Shown here piece by piece: positions 9,168-17,609 of a stretch of DNA of 64,000 nucleotides. Positions within the stretch are counted from its first letter, which is position 1. Each line of letters opens with the position of its first letter. The notes under the pieces were generated by a model that was not told where the DNA came from, searched no databases, and saw only the letters and a program-made list of their open reading frames with translations. Both the position numbers and the translations under genes were made by a program. Source of the stretch: Brachybacterium sp. UMB0905 (GTDB lineage: Bacteria; Actinomycetota; Actinomycetes; Actinomycetales; Dermabacteraceae); contig NZ_PNHL01000006.1 of the NCBI RefSeq assembly GCF_002871795.1, positions 1 through 64,000 on the forward strand. Reading direction: 5' to 3'.

Positions 9168-10279
9168 TGGCCCGCGAGGTCGAGATCCCGCGGCCGCGCC
9201 TGAGCGTGCTGCACGTGCTGAACCGGGTGCGCATGCGACTGCTGGACATCCAGGTGTGGGACGTGGCCGGGACGATGACCTTCTACCTCGTGCTCTCGCT
9301 GTTCCCCGGCGCCGTCGCGGTGGTGTCGCTGATGAGCCTGATCGGGGTGGAGCACGAGACCCTCACCGCGATCTCGGAGATCACCGGGGAGATCTTCCCG
9401 ACCTTCGATCCGCGCCCGTACCTCGTAGCCATCCAGGCGGTGTCCTCGGCCGGCGGCGGCCTGTGGGGGCTGGCGCTGGGCACCATCGGCTCCCTGCTCT
9501 CGGCCTCCAACGGCGTAGCGGCCTTCCACCGAGCGCTGCACCGCGTCTACGACACCCGAGAAGGACGCCCCTTCCTGTGGTTCCGCACCATTGTGTTCGG
9601 GGAGACGGTGCTGATCGTCGCTGTCGTGCTGCTCAGCATTGGCATGCTGATCGTCGGTGGCGGGGCGTCGCAGCGCATCGGTGAGCTGATCGGCATCCCC
9701 ACCATCGCCTTCGAGGCCTGGAACCTCGTGAAATGGCCGATCCTGCTGATCATCCTGATCATCGGGGTCTCCGGCGCGTACTACCTGTTCCCCAATGTGC
9801 GCCTGCCCCGCTACCGGGTGATGACCCTGGGCTCGGTGCTCAGCGTGCTCGTGCTGTTCGGCACCGCGCTGCTGGCCGGGCGGCTGATGGAATATGCCAC
9901 GCGCTTCGCCGAAGTGCTGACCGTCCTGAACGGCCTGATCGCGATCCTGCTGCTGATGTGGGTGGCGAACATCGTGGTGGTCTCCGGCGCGGCGCTGGAC
10001 GCCGAGTTCCTGCGCGCCCGCCAGATCGCGTCCGGCATCCCGGCCTGGCATCACATCGAGCTGCAGCCGCATGCACGGCATACCCTGGACTTCCTGGCCT
10101 CGGATGCGGATCACGCGGAAGAGCTGGGCCGCACCGTCGCCGAGGCGGTGCGTGCCAAGCGGCCGCTGCGTCGCGAGCGCAGCCCCTGGATCGTCGACGC
10201 CGCCCACCCCCTGGCAGTGAACCCGCCCAAGAGCCATCCCGTGACCAGCACGCCCGAAGAAGGAGACCCCTCCGCATGA
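9167..10279 (+). CDS. YihY/BrkB family inner-membrane protein
   Basis: A 370-residue membrane protein with six hydrophobic segments and the YihY pattern: MTFYLVLSLFPGAVAV, ASNGVAAFHRALHRVYDTRE, FLWFRT, AYYLFPNVR and VLNGLIAILLLMWV. The family was once annotated as ribonuclease BN, which is not supported; its function is unknown, possibly transport or envelope-related. The ATG overlaps the stop of the GH65 gene (TGATG), and the C-terminal 70 residues are a polar, probably cytoplasmic tail. Confidence 0.87.
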   Translation: MAREVEIPRPRLSVLHVLNRVRMRLLDIQVWDVAGTMTFYLVLSLFPGAVAVVSLMSLIGVEHETLTAISEITGEIFPTFDPRPYLVAIQAVSSAGGGLWGLALGTIGSLLSASNGVAAFHRALHRVYDTREGRPFLWFRTIVFGETVLIVAVVLLSIGMLIVGGGASQRIGELIGIPTIAFEAWNLVKWPILLIILIIGVSGAYYLFPNVRLPRYRVMTLGSVLSVLVLFGTALLAGRLMEYATRFAEVLTVLNGLIAILLLMWVANIVVVSGAALDAEFLRARQIASGIPAWHHIELQPHARHTLDFLASDADHAEELGRTVAEAVRAKRPLRRERSPWIVDAAHPLAVNPPKSHPVTSTPEEGDPSA

Positions 10280-10842
10280 CCGTCCGCCCGATCACGATCG
10301 TCGGCCATCGCGCCCTGTCCCAGCGCACCCGCAAAGTCCGCGAGATCACCGATGAGATCCGCGAACTGGTGGCCGACATGGTCGAGACCAGCGCGGCGGC
10401 CAACGGGGCCGGGCTCGCAGCCCCGCAGGTCGGCTCCCGCTGGCGACTGTTCGTCTACTCCTGCACCGACGGGCAGGGGCAGATGCGCCGCGGCGTCGTG
10501 ATCAACCCGGTGCTGGAGCGCTTCGGCGGCCTGGTGCTGGATGAGGAGACCCTCGAGGGCTGCCTCTCCGTGCCCGGGGAGGGTTTCCCCACCGCCCGGT
10601 ATCGCGGCGCGCGCGTGAGGGGCATCGACCTCGAGGGCCAGGAGATCGTCGTGGAGGACGAGGGCGGGGTGCTCGCCCGCGCCCTGCAGCACGAGGTCGA
10701 CCACCTCGAGGGCATGCTCTACCTGGACCGGCTCTCCCCGGCCCGGCGGCGGGAGGCCCTCGATGCGGTGACCGCCCGAGGCTGGCGCGCCCGGTCCCTG
10801 CGCTCGTGGGACCCGCGCGAGGTCGAGGCGCCCGATGTGTGA
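10276..10842 (+). CDS. def: Peptide deformylase
   Basis: A 188-residue metalloenzyme that removes the N-formyl group from nascent proteins. All three family motifs are present: GAGLAAPQVG (motif 1, near residue 42), EGCLSVPG with the metal-binding cysteine (motif 2), and QHEVDHLEG with the two metal-binding histidines and the catalytic glutamate (motif 3). It overlaps the YihY gene by 4 nt (ATGA). It is probably a housekeeping or second deformylase; methionyl-tRNA formyltransferase is not in the window. Confidence 0.95.
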   Translation: MTVRPITIVGHRALSQRTRKVREITDEIRELVADMVETSAAANGAGLAAPQVGSRWRLFVYSCTDGQGQMRRGVVINPVLERFGGLVLDEETLEGCLSVPGEGFPTARYRGARVRGIDLEGQEIVVEDEGGVLARALQHEVDHLEGMLYLDRLSPARRREALDAVTARGWRARSLRSWDPREVEAPDV

Positions 10843-10904
10843 GCCCGCCGTGTGAACCCCCTGACGTCCGGCGCAGGGCCCGATGCTGTCCAGCATCCGC
10901 TGAC

Positions 10905-10910
10905 TATCCT
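10905..10910 (+). promoter_or_regulatory. -10 box TATCCT of a leaderless promoter
   Basis: TATCCT is followed by six bases and then the ATG of the Rieske gene. No Shine-Dalgarno sequence is present, which is consistent with a transcript that starts at the A of the start codon. Confidence 0.5.
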
Positions 10911-10916
10911 GTGGCT

Positions 10917-11345
10917 ATGGAACGTCCCTGCCTGTCTCGTCGTCACGCCCTCCTCGTCCCCGCCACCGCGGCAGCCGGCGTCGGAGCCCTCGCGGCCTGC
11001 GCCCCCGAGGATCAGGGCTTCGGGACCAATGCGCCCGTGCGCGCCGAGGACGGTGCGGTGCCGCTCGCGGACATCCCCGAGAACACCAGCACGCTCGTGA
11101 ACTTCGGTGGCCAGCAGCCCTTCGTGCTCGTGGTCCGCGGCGAGGGCGAGGACGTCACCGCCTACTCTGGCTACTGCACCCACAACGGCTGCGCCCTGCG
11201 CGAGGTCGAGGATCAGCTGGACTGCCCCTGCCACGGCTCCCGCTTCGACGCCACGACCGGCGAAGTGCTCGTGGGCCCGGCCACGCGGCACCTGCCCGAG
11301 GTGGCGGTCCGCATTGAGGGCGACACCCTGCAGCGGGACGGCTGA
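10917..11345 (+). CDS. Rieske [2Fe-2S] lipoprotein
   Basis: A 142-residue small Rieske protein. The N terminus has an SRRHALL twin-arginine-like motif, a hydrophobic stretch and a lipobox ending LAAC, so it is probably Tat-exported and lipid-anchored. The cluster ligands are in CTHNGC and CPCHGS (Cys-x-His and Cys-x2-His), spaced as in Rieske domains. Small free-standing Rieske proteins of this type are common in actinobacteria, but their redox partner is not known. It is not next to cytochrome bc genes here. Confidence 0.85.
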   Translation: MERPCLSRRHALLVPATAAAGVGALAACAPEDQGFGTNAPVRAEDGAVPLADIPENTSTLVNFGGQQPFVLVVRGEGEDVTAYSGYCTHNGCALREVEDQLDCPCHGSRFDATTGEVLVGPATRHLPEVAVRIEGDTLQRDG

Positions 11346-11347
11346 CC

Positions 11348-12202
11348 GTGCAGCTGCATCAGACCTCGAAGGGCCTCCGGCCCCACCGGGACGTGGTCAG
11401 CTTCGTGCGGCGCGGCGAACGGCTGAGCACTGAGCAGCAGCAGGCGTGGGACGCGCTGGCCGAGCAGTACGTGCTGGATCCGCCGCGCGCCCACCGCGAT
11501 ACGCTGCCCGCCGCCGGGGAGACGCTGGATGTGCCCGCCCTGTTCGGGCGGACGGCACCGCTCGTGGTGGAGGTCGGCTCCGGCCAGGGGGAGAACCTCG
11601 TCGCCGCTGCTCTCGCCCACCCGGAGCGTGACTTCCTGGGGGTCGAGGTGTACGCGCCCGGCCTCGCCCAGACCCTGGTGCGGCTACAGGAGGCGGCCGG
11701 GCAGGACGGCGCTGACCTGCCGCAGAACCTGCGGATGCTGCCGCTGGATGCGCAGCGGGCCCTGCCGCAGATGCTGCCATCGGCGTCGATCGATGAGCTG
11801 TGGGTGTATTTCGCCGATCCGTGGCCCAAACAGCGCCACCACAAGCGGCGGCTGATCAACCCGCCGTTCCTGGATGCGGTGCTGCCGCTGCTGCGGGAGG
11901 GCGCCGCCTTCCGCCTCGCGACCGACTGGGCGCAGTACGCTCACCACATGCGCTTCCAGCTCGATGCACGCCCCGAGCTGGAGCTGCTGTTCCCGCAGGG
12001 CCCGCGGCCCGACGGGGACTCCACCGATGCCGTGCCCGAGACCATGGCGATGACCGGCTGGGCACCGCGTTTCGCAGGTCGGGTGAAGACAGGTTTTGAG
12101 GCCAAGGGCCGACGGGCCGGGCGCCTCATCTGGGATCTTGCGTACACCCGGGTGGCAGAGCCCGGGACCGACGACGGCACCGCCGGAGAGGGGTCGGCAT
12201 GA
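11348..12202 (+). CDS. trmB: tRNA (guanine-N7-)-methyltransferase
   Basis: A 284-residue SAM-dependent enzyme that makes m7G46 in tRNA. The SAM site is VEVGSGQGENL near residue 77; the family signature FADPWPKQRHHKRR is intact, and the C-terminal TGFEAKGRRAG tail is also typical. The GTG start follows the Rieske stop by 2 nt. It has about 40 extra N-terminal residues relative to short bacterial TrmB, as in other actinobacteria. It overlaps the next gene by 4 nt. Confidence 0.93.
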   Translation: MQLHQTSKGLRPHRDVVSFVRRGERLSTEQQQAWDALAEQYVLDPPRAHRDTLPAAGETLDVPALFGRTAPLVVEVGSGQGENLVAAALAHPERDFLGVEVYAPGLAQTLVRLQEAAGQDGADLPQNLRMLPLDAQRALPQMLPSASIDELWVYFADPWPKQRHHKRRLINPPFLDAVLPLLREGAAFRLATDWAQYAHHMRFQLDARPELELLFPQGPRPDGDSTDAVPETMAMTGWAPRFAGRVKTGFEAKGRRAGRLIWDLAYTRVAEPGTDDGTAGEGSA

Positions 12203-13248
12203 CCGGGAACGATGATCTGGAGCTGCCCGCGGAGTGGGACGCGGACGAGGATCCGCAGCGCGACCGGCGCGGCGGCCGCCGCGCCGCCCTGATCGCGCTG
12301 GGCCTGGTGGCCGTGCTGGTCCTCGGCGTCGGCCTGGTGGTGGGCAACTACCTGCGCGGCCTGCAGAACTCCTATGAGAAGCGCACCGTCGTGGAGATCA
12401 CCCGCGGCCCCTCCGATGGCGAGGCCCCCGCCCCCGTCGAGGGCAGCGGCCAGAACTTCCTGCTGCTGGGCTCGGACAAGCGCTCCCCCGAGGCGGCCGC
12501 CGCCTCCGGGGTGTACGGACAGCGCTCGGACGTGATGATGCTCGTGCATGTCAGCGAGGACAAGGACGCGGTGTATGTCATGTCCTTCCCCCGTGACCTG
12601 TACGTGGACATCCCCGGGCACGGGAAGGACCGCATCAATGCCGCCCTCGCCTTCGGCGGGGTGAGCCTCGCGGTGACCACGGTGGAGAACTACGTGGGCG
12701 TGCCGATCGACCATGTGGCCCTGGTGGACTTCGACGGCATCCAGGGACTCGTGGACACCCTCGGCGGGGTCGAGGTGCAGGTGCCCACGAACTTCACCGC
12801 GGACGGCCACACCTTCACCGAGGGAATGCAGCAGATGAACGGCGAGCAGGCGCTGGTGTTCGTGCGCCAGCGCAAGCAGTTCGCCGACGGCGACTTCCAG
12901 CGCAACCGCAATCAGCAGGCCCTGCTCAAGGGCATCGCGGACAAGCTCATCAGCCGCGACACTCTCACCGACCCCGGCAAGCTCGCGAACACGGTCGAGT
13001 CCATCTCCCCGTTCCTCACCACGGATGCGGGGCTGAGCTCCACCGAGATGGTGCAGCTGGGGCTGTCGCTGCGCTCCATCCGCGGCGGAGACATCTACTA
13101 CCTCTCGGTCCCCCACGGGGAACCGACCACCACCAGCGGCGGAGCGAGCGTGGTGGCCACCGATGAGGAGGAGATGGCCGTGCTGCGGGAGGCTCTGCGC
13201 ACGGATTCGATGGGAACCTATTACGCTCAGAACGCCGGCCGCTACTGA
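12199..13248 (+). CDS. LytR-CpsA-Psr (LCP) family protein
   Basis: A 349-residue cell-envelope protein with a cytoplasmic, charged N terminus, one membrane segment (about residues 34-54) and an extracellular LCP domain. Family motifs are LLLGSDKRS, SFPRDLYVDIPG, DRINAALAFGG, LVDTLGGVEV and FVRQRKQFADGDFQRNRNQ, which supply the Arg and Asp residues that bind the pyrophosphate of lipid-linked polymers. LCP enzymes attach secondary polymers (teichoic acid, arabinogalactan or polysaccharide) to peptidoglycan. A second, larger LCP protein is at 24292. Confidence 0.9.
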   Translation: MTGNDDLELPAEWDADEDPQRDRRGGRRAALIALGLVAVLVLGVGLVVGNYLRGLQNSYEKRTVVEITRGPSDGEAPAPVEGSGQNFLLLGSDKRSPEAAAASGVYGQRSDVMMLVHVSEDKDAVYVMSFPRDLYVDIPGHGKDRINAALAFGGVSLAVTTVENYVGVPIDHVALVDFDGIQGLVDTLGGVEVQVPTNFTADGHTFTEGMQQMNGEQALVFVRQRKQFADGDFQRNRNQQALLKGIADKLISRDTLTDPGKLANTVESISPFLTTDAGLSSTEMVQLGLSLRSIRGGDIYYLSVPHGEPTTTSGGASVVATDEEEMAVLREALRTDSMGTYYAQNAGRY

Positions 13249-13285
13249 GGGCCGACGCCGCTTCGCTCACCCCTGGGAGGACCCC

Positions 13286-13651
13286 GTGGCCAATCCGATC
13301 GTGACCATCGCCGTTCCCATCGCCGGGTTCATCGCCGCACGCCTGGGCTCCCAGGCGGCCTCCGCCGGGTGGGGCGCCGTGTTCGGGGAGGAGGCCCCCA
13401 CCCCGAAGAAGCAGAAGGCCGCGGAGAAGGCCGCTGCGCAGCGCCGCAAGGAGCTCAAGAAGGAAGGGGCCTCGAAGGCAGAGATCTCCGCGGTGCGCAA
13501 CCCGGAGGATGAGACCCCGGTCTGGAAGATCGTGCTGTGGACGACGATCTCCGGCCTCGTGCTGCAGGGGCTGCGCGTGGCGGCGCAGCGCGGCACCAAG
13601 GCCGGGTTGGAGCGGGCCATGAGCCGTCGGCCCCGCTCCAACCGCGGCTGA
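13286..13651 (+). CDS. DUF4235 family membrane protein
   Basis: A 121-residue protein with two hydrophobic segments (about residues 3-25 and 86-105) separated by a Lys/Ala/Glu-rich helix (KKQKAAEKAAAQRRKELKK). This layout matches the actinobacterial DUF4235 family, which has no known function. The GTG start is supported by GGGAGGA 6 nt upstream. It probably belongs to the LCP transcript. Confidence 0.7.
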   Translation: MANPIVTIAVPIAGFIAARLGSQAASAGWGAVFGEEAPTPKKQKAAEKAAAQRRKELKKEGASKAEISAVRNPEDETPVWKIVLWTTISGLVLQGLRVAAQRGTKAGLERAMSRRPRSNRG

Positions 13652-13654
13652 GTC

Positions 13655-14335
13655 TCAGAACTCCGGGACGTCCACGCCCGGGTGGAGGGTGTCCGGGGCG
13701 TCGCCGGTGACCAGGAAGCCCACACGGCGCACCAGGGAGACCGCGTGGTCGCCGATGCGCTCGTAGAAGCGGATCAGCAGCGTCATGTCGATGATCTGGG
13801 CGTTGGTGTACTCGTCCTGGCCGCCGCGCGCGATCTGACGGGAGATCTCGAGCATCAGCTCGTCCATCTCGTCGTCACGCTTCTCGACCTGCGCGGCCAG
13901 CGCGAGGTCCCGCTCGGCGATGACCTCGCAGGCATCCTTGAGGGCGGCCCGGGCCAGCTCGCTCATGCGCACGATCTGCTCGCGGTGCCGCTCGGGCACG
14001 GCCAGCTCGGGGTTGGCGCGGCGGGCGGTCAGGGCGACGTGCGCGGCCAGATCACCCATGCGCTCGAGCGACGAGCTCATGCGCAGCGTCGCGACGAGCA
14101 GCCGCAGATCGGTGGCCACGGGCGACTGCCGGGCCAGCAGTTCGACGGCCTTCGCATCGAGCTCGACCTGACGGGAGTCGATGTGGGGATCGGCCGTGAT
14201 GACCCGCTCGGCGAGGGCGAGGTCCCCCTCGAGCAGGGCGGTGGACGCGTCCTGGATGGCGGTGTCGACCAGCCCGGCCATGTCGATCAGGTCGTCGACG
14301 ATGTGCCGCAGGTCGCTCTGGTACGCCTCGCGCAT
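13655..14335 (-). CDS. phoU: Phosphate uptake regulator PhoU
   Basis: A 226-residue all-helical protein with the two PhoU repeats (three-helix bundles of about 105 residues), each with the metal-binding E/DxxxD pattern: DLIDMAGLVDTAIQD and KRDDEMDELMLEI. PhoU links the Pst transporter to the phosphate two-component system. The ATG is preceded by AAGGAG. It is divergent from senX3-regX3, a standard actinobacterial arrangement, with a shared control region between them. Confidence 0.93.
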   Translation of the reverse strand: MREAYQSDLRHIVDDLIDMAGLVDTAIQDASTALLEGDLALAERVITADPHIDSRQVELDAKAVELLARQSPVATDLRLLVATLRMSSSLERMGDLAAHVALTARRANPELAVPERHREQIVRMSELARAALKDACEVIAERDLALAAQVEKRDDEMDELMLEISRQIARGGQDEYTNAQIIDMTLLIRFYERIGDHAVSLVRRVGFLVTGDAPDTLHPGVDVPEF

Positions 14336-14357
14336 AGTGATGCTCCTTGACTGTGTA

Positions 14358-14437
14358 CGAACGTCAGCGCCGATGCTCGCAACTCGGAATGAACGGAGGT
14401 CGACGGCTGGTGAACACGAAGCGTAGCTGGCATGAAC
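14358..14437 (-). promoter_or_regulatory. Candidate PHO-box direct repeats between phoU and senX3
   Basis: On the reverse strand GTTCA occurs at 14433-14437, 14411-14415 and 14390-14394, spaced 22 and 21 bp, with a weaker GTTCG copy 32 bp further at 14358-14362. These spacings are close to multiples of 11 bp. The middle copy reads GTTCACC, like the PhoP/RegX3 direct-repeat units of actinobacteria. The site is where auto-regulation would be expected. The match to a known box is from memory of the family, not a computed score. Confidence 0.45.
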
Positions 14438-14495
14438 GCTTCAGGACATCGCGTCACCGGGCCGGGCGTGGCGCCCGGGAGGCGATGCGGGGATC

Positions 14496-14501
14496 TAGGC
14501 T
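14496..14501 (+). promoter_or_regulatory. -10 box TAGGCT of the senX3 leaderless promoter
   Basis: TAGGCT, six bases, then the GTG start of the sensor kinase at 14508. No Shine-Dalgarno sequence is present. Confidence 0.55.
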
Positions 14502-14507
14502 GGATCA

Positions 14508-15725
14508 GTGCCCCTGTCTGCTCTGCTCCTGCTCGCCGCGGCAATCGGTCTGGTGATCGGCGTCGCGGCGACGCTCGCGCTCGCCCGTTCGGACCGTCGG
14601 CACCACGAGGAGGCCCCCGCCCCCGCGGAGCAGCGCGTGCCGGAGGCCGCCGCGGAGGTGCTGGCGATCCTCTCGTCCGCATACGTCGTGCTGGACTCCA
14701 GCGGTGACGTCCTGCGCGCCTCGCCGCTGGCCTATTCCTACGGCATCGTCCGCGCTGCCGAGGGTGATTACCCGCGGCTCGCCAGCCGCGAACTGATGGA
14801 GCTGGCCGCCGATGTGGGCCGCAACGGCGGCTACCGCGATGAGCGCCTGACGCTGCGCCGCTCGACCGGGCAGGACACCGACGCGGTCATCGACGTGCGG
14901 GTGGGCGCCCTGGGTGAGCGCGGCGCGCTGCTGCTGGCCGATGACCTCACGCGGGCGGTCCGCGTCGAGGAGACCCGCCGCGACTTCGTCGCCAATGTCT
15001 CCCATGAGCTGAAGACCCCCGTCGGCGCAATCACCCTGCTGGCCGAGACGATGGAGGACGCCGCCGAGGACCCCGATGCGGTGCGCCGCTTCGCGGAGCG
15101 CATGCAGACCGAGACCCGGCGCCTGTCCCACCTGGTGCAGGAGATCATCGAGCTGTCGCGGGTGCAGGGCGGCTCCGCCCTGCCCGATGCGACGCCGGTG
15201 GAGATCGACGAGGTGGTCGAGGAGGCCGTCGCGCTGAACCGCAACTTCGCGCTCGGCTCACAGATCGAGATCGCCGTGGGTGGCACCCCGGGGCTGCGGG
15301 TGTACGGCTCGGTCGCGATGCTCACCACGGCGCTGTCGAACCTGATCTCCAACGCGATCTCCTACTCCGATGCGGACACCCGCGTGGGAGTGTCGGTGCG
15401 CCGCGACGGCGGCATGGTGGAGATCTCCGTGAAGGACCAGGGCATCGGCATCTCCAAGGAGAACCTGGAGCGGGTGTTCGAGCGCTTCTTCCGCGTGGAC
15501 CGGGCGCGCTCACGCAGCACCGGCGGCTCAGGACTGGGCCTGGCGATCGTCAAGCACATCGCGACCGACCACGGCGGCGAGGTCACCGCCTGGTCGATGC
15601 GCGGCCAGGGCTCCACCTTCACGCTGCGGCTGCCGGAGATGGGCCGCACCGAGACCATCACCGTGGGCGGCCGCCCGGCGGGCGAGTCCGCCCCGGCCGC
15701 CTCAACCTCGGCCGCGGACGCCTGA
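14508..15725 (+). CDS. senX3: Phosphate-sensing histidine kinase SenX3
   Basis: A 405-residue sensor kinase. A membrane segment at residues 2-25 is followed by a PAS-like sensor domain (about 45-150). The HisKA domain has the phospho-acceptor histidine in NVSHELKTP near residue 166, and the ATPase domain has its N box in NLISNAISYSD and G boxes in DQGIGIS and GSGLGLAIVKH. It phosphorylates RegX3 encoded just downstream and works with PhoU. The start is a GTG with a -10 box placed for a leaderless transcript. Confidence 0.92.
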   Translation: MPLSALLLLAAAIGLVIGVAATLALARSDRRHHEEAPAPAEQRVPEAAAEVLAILSSAYVVLDSSGDVLRASPLAYSYGIVRAAEGDYPRLASRELMELAADVGRNGGYRDERLTLRRSTGQDTDAVIDVRVGALGERGALLLADDLTRAVRVEETRRDFVANVSHELKTPVGAITLLAETMEDAAEDPDAVRRFAERMQTETRRLSHLVQEIIELSRVQGGSALPDATPVEIDEVVEEAVALNRNFALGSQIEIAVGGTPGLRVYGSVAMLTTALSNLISNAISYSDADTRVGVSVRRDGGMVEISVKDQGIGISKENLERVFERFFRVDRARSRSTGGSGLGLAIVKHIATDHGGEVTAWSMRGQGSTFTLRLPEMGRTETITVGGRPAGESAPAASTSAADA

Positions 15726-15768
15726 CGTACCGTGGCCATGGAACACCGTGCCGAAAGGGGCAGATGAG

Positions 15769-16458
15769 ATGACGCGGATCCTGATCGTCGAGGACGAGGA
15801 GTCGTTCTCCGACCCGCTGTCCTACACCCTCCGCAAGGAGGGCTACGAGGTGGCGGTGGCCGACAACGGCACCGACGGGCTGCGCATCTTCTCCGCCCAC
15901 GGCGCCGACCTCGTGCTGCTGGACCTCATGCTGCCCGGGATGAGCGGCACCGAGGTGTGCCGGGAGATCCGGCGGACCTCCACCGTCCCGGTGATCATGC
16001 TGACCGCCAAGGACGACGAGTTCGACAAGGTGCTGGGCCTGGAGCTGGGCGCCGATGACTACGTGACCAAGCCGTACTCCTCCCGCGAGCTGCTGGCCCG
16101 CATCAAGGCGGTGCTGCGGCGCGGCCAGGACTCCGCGGAGGCGCAGGAGGATGCGCCCCTGACGGCCGGGCACATCATGATGGATGTGGAGCGCCACGTG
16201 GTCCAGGTCCATGGGCAGGATGTGGCGCTGCCGCTCAAGGAGTTCGAGCTGCTGGAGATGCTGCTGCGCAATGTGGATCGGGTGCTGACCCGCGGCCAGC
16301 TCATCGACCGGGTGTGGGGCGCGAACTATGTCGGCGACACCAAGACGCTGGATGTGCACGTCAAGCGGCTGCGCGCGAAGATCGAGGATGACCCGAAGAA
16401 CCCCGTGCACCTGGTGACGGTGCGGGGCCTGGGCTACAAGTTCGAATCCGGCTCCTGA
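15769..16458 (+). CDS. regX3: Response regulator RegX3
   Basis: A 229-residue OmpR/PhoB-family regulator. The receiver domain has acidic residues in VEDEES, the phospho-acceptor aspartate in LLDLMLPG near residue 52, and the lysine in TKPYSSREL; the winged-helix domain (about residues 130-225) has LPLKEFELLE and HVKRLRAKIE. It controls phosphate-starvation genes in partnership with SenX3. The ATG at 15769 follows GAAAGGGG at good spacing; an in-frame ATG 21 bases upstream has no such signal. Confidence 0.94.
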   Translation: MTRILIVEDEESFSDPLSYTLRKEGYEVAVADNGTDGLRIFSAHGADLVLLDLMLPGMSGTEVCREIRRTSTVPVIMLTAKDDEFDKVLGLELGADDYVTKPYSSRELLARIKAVLRRGQDSAEAQEDAPLTAGHIMMDVERHVVQVHGQDVALPLKEFELLEMLLRNVDRVLTRGQLIDRVWGANYVGDTKTLDVHVKRLRAKIEDDPKNPVHLVTVRGLGYKFESGS

Positions 16459-16463
16459 ACCGG

Positions 16464-16483
16464 GGCGGGGCTCAGGCCCCGCC
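16464..16483. terminator. Bidirectional terminator hairpin after regX3
   Basis: GGCGGGGC-TCAG-GCCCCGCC, an 8-bp G+C stem with a 4-nt loop, lies between regX3 and the convergent lipoprotein gene and overlaps the latter's stop. Confidence 0.5.
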
Positions 16484-16987
16484 GTCGGAGGCGGCCGAAC
16501 CCTCAGCGTCCTGGTAGTACGTCACGTCCCCGGTGATCGTGGGCAGAGAGCTGGTCTCGCTCTGCCCTTCCGCGGCGACCTCCAGCTGCAGCACCGCCCC
16601 GGGCACGACATCGCCCACATTCGCCTCCACGAGCTGCTGGCCCTGGCCCGCACCGAACTCCTGCACGCCCTGCGGCTCCAGGGACACCGAGGTGGAGAAC
16701 ACCGTGGTGCCCTCCGCGGTCATGCCGGTCAGCTCAAGAGTGACCGGCTCCTCGCTGTAGTTCACGGCGGTGCCGGTCAGATGCGCGGAGCCGTCCTCGC
16801 CGATGAAGACCGCGGCATTGCGGATCCCGGAGTGCATCGCGCCATCCACCTCGATGGTGGCGTTCATGCCGTCGCCGGCCTGGTAGAACTCATGGGTCTG
16901 CGTCGGGGACATGACCGAGCAACCGCTGGCGGCCAGGGCCAGGCCCACAGCAGCGGCAGAGAGCACGAGACGGCGGGAGGGACGCAC
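16472..16987 (-). CDS. Small secreted lipoprotein, function unknown
   Basis: A 171-residue protein with a lipoprotein signal: RPSRRLVLSAAAVGLALAA, then the lipobox ASGC near residue 24. The mature part is a single beta-rich domain (MNATIEVDGAMHSGIRNAAV, LTGTAVNYSEEPVTLEL), which resembles the copper-chaperone-like/DUF461 lipoproteins of actinobacteria; that assignment is tentative because no clear Met/His copper ligands are seen. The GTG start at 16987 is chosen for AGGAG 8 nt upstream and because the signal peptide begins there. Confidence 0.7.
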   Translation of the reverse strand: MRPSRRLVLSAAAVGLALAASGCSVMSPTQTHEFYQAGDGMNATIEVDGAMHSGIRNAAVFIGEDGSAHLTGTAVNYSEEPVTLELTGMTAEGTTVFSTSVSLEPQGVQEFGAGQGQQLVEANVGDVVPGAVLQLEVAAEGQSETSSLPTITGDVTYYQDAEGSAASDGGA

Positions 16988-17074
16988 AGAGGACTCCTGT
17001 TCGGTGCCGCGCAGGCGGCGGGAGAGGACGGGACAGCGTCCACAGAGTACCGCACGGGCCAGGAGCGGCCGCGC

Positions 17075-17080
17075 TAGACT
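17075..17080 (+). promoter_or_regulatory. Putative -10 box TAGACT of carD
   Basis: TAGACT lies 24 nt before the carD ATG, followed by a good Shine-Dalgarno sequence (GGAAAGGGGA), so this gene has a short conventional leader, unlike many neighbours. Confidence 0.45.
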
Positions 17081-17104
17081 GGCCTGCGGAAAGGGGACCC
17101 CCAC

Positions 17105-17587
17105 ATGAACTATGCCGTCGGCGAGACCGTCGTCTACCCGCATCACGGTGCCGCGCTGATCGAAGAGGTCACCACACGCATCATCAAGGGCGAAGAGCGC
17201 ACCTACCTGAAGCTCAAAGTCGCTCAGGGTGATCTGACGATCGAGGTTCCCGCCGACAACGTCGACATGGTGGGGGTGCGGGACGTGGTGGATTCCGAGG
17301 GCCTCGAGGAGGTCTTCGACGTGCTGCGCCAGCCGTACATCGAGGAGCCCACCAACTGGTCTCGCCGCTACAAGGCGAATGTGGAGAAGCTCGCCTCCGG
17401 CGATGTGAAGAAGGTTGCCGAGGTGGTGCGGGACCTGTGGCGCCGCGATCAGGATCGCGGCCTGTCCGCCGGGGAGAAGCGCATGTTGGCCAAGGCCCGG
17501 CAGATCCTCGTCTCCGAGCTCGCCCTGGCTCAGAAGACCGATGAGACCGCCGCCGAGGGCATCCTCGACGAGGTCCTCGCCTCCTGA
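17105..17587 (+). CDS. carD: RNA polymerase-binding transcription factor CarD
   Basis: A 160-residue canonical CarD. The RID domain (residues 3-60: [17 protein letters not shown]) binds the beta subunit, and the C-terminal helical domain carries [17 protein letters not shown] with the wedge tryptophan that stabilises the open promoter complex. Length and sequence match mycobacterial CarD closely. In other actinobacteria carD is followed by ispD and ispF; here the next gene is a decayed ispD copy. A second CarD-like protein is encoded at 3212. Confidence 0.95.
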   Translation: MNYAVGETVVYPHHGAALIEEVTTRIIKGEERTYLKLKVAQGDLTIEVPADNVDMVGVRDVVDSEGLEEVFDVLRQPYIEEPTNWSRRYKANVEKLASGDVKKVAEVVRDLWRRDQDRGLSAGEKRMLAKARQILVSELALAQKTDETAAEGILDEVLAS

Positions 17588-17609
17588 GCTGGCTGACCTC
17601 CCCCACCCC

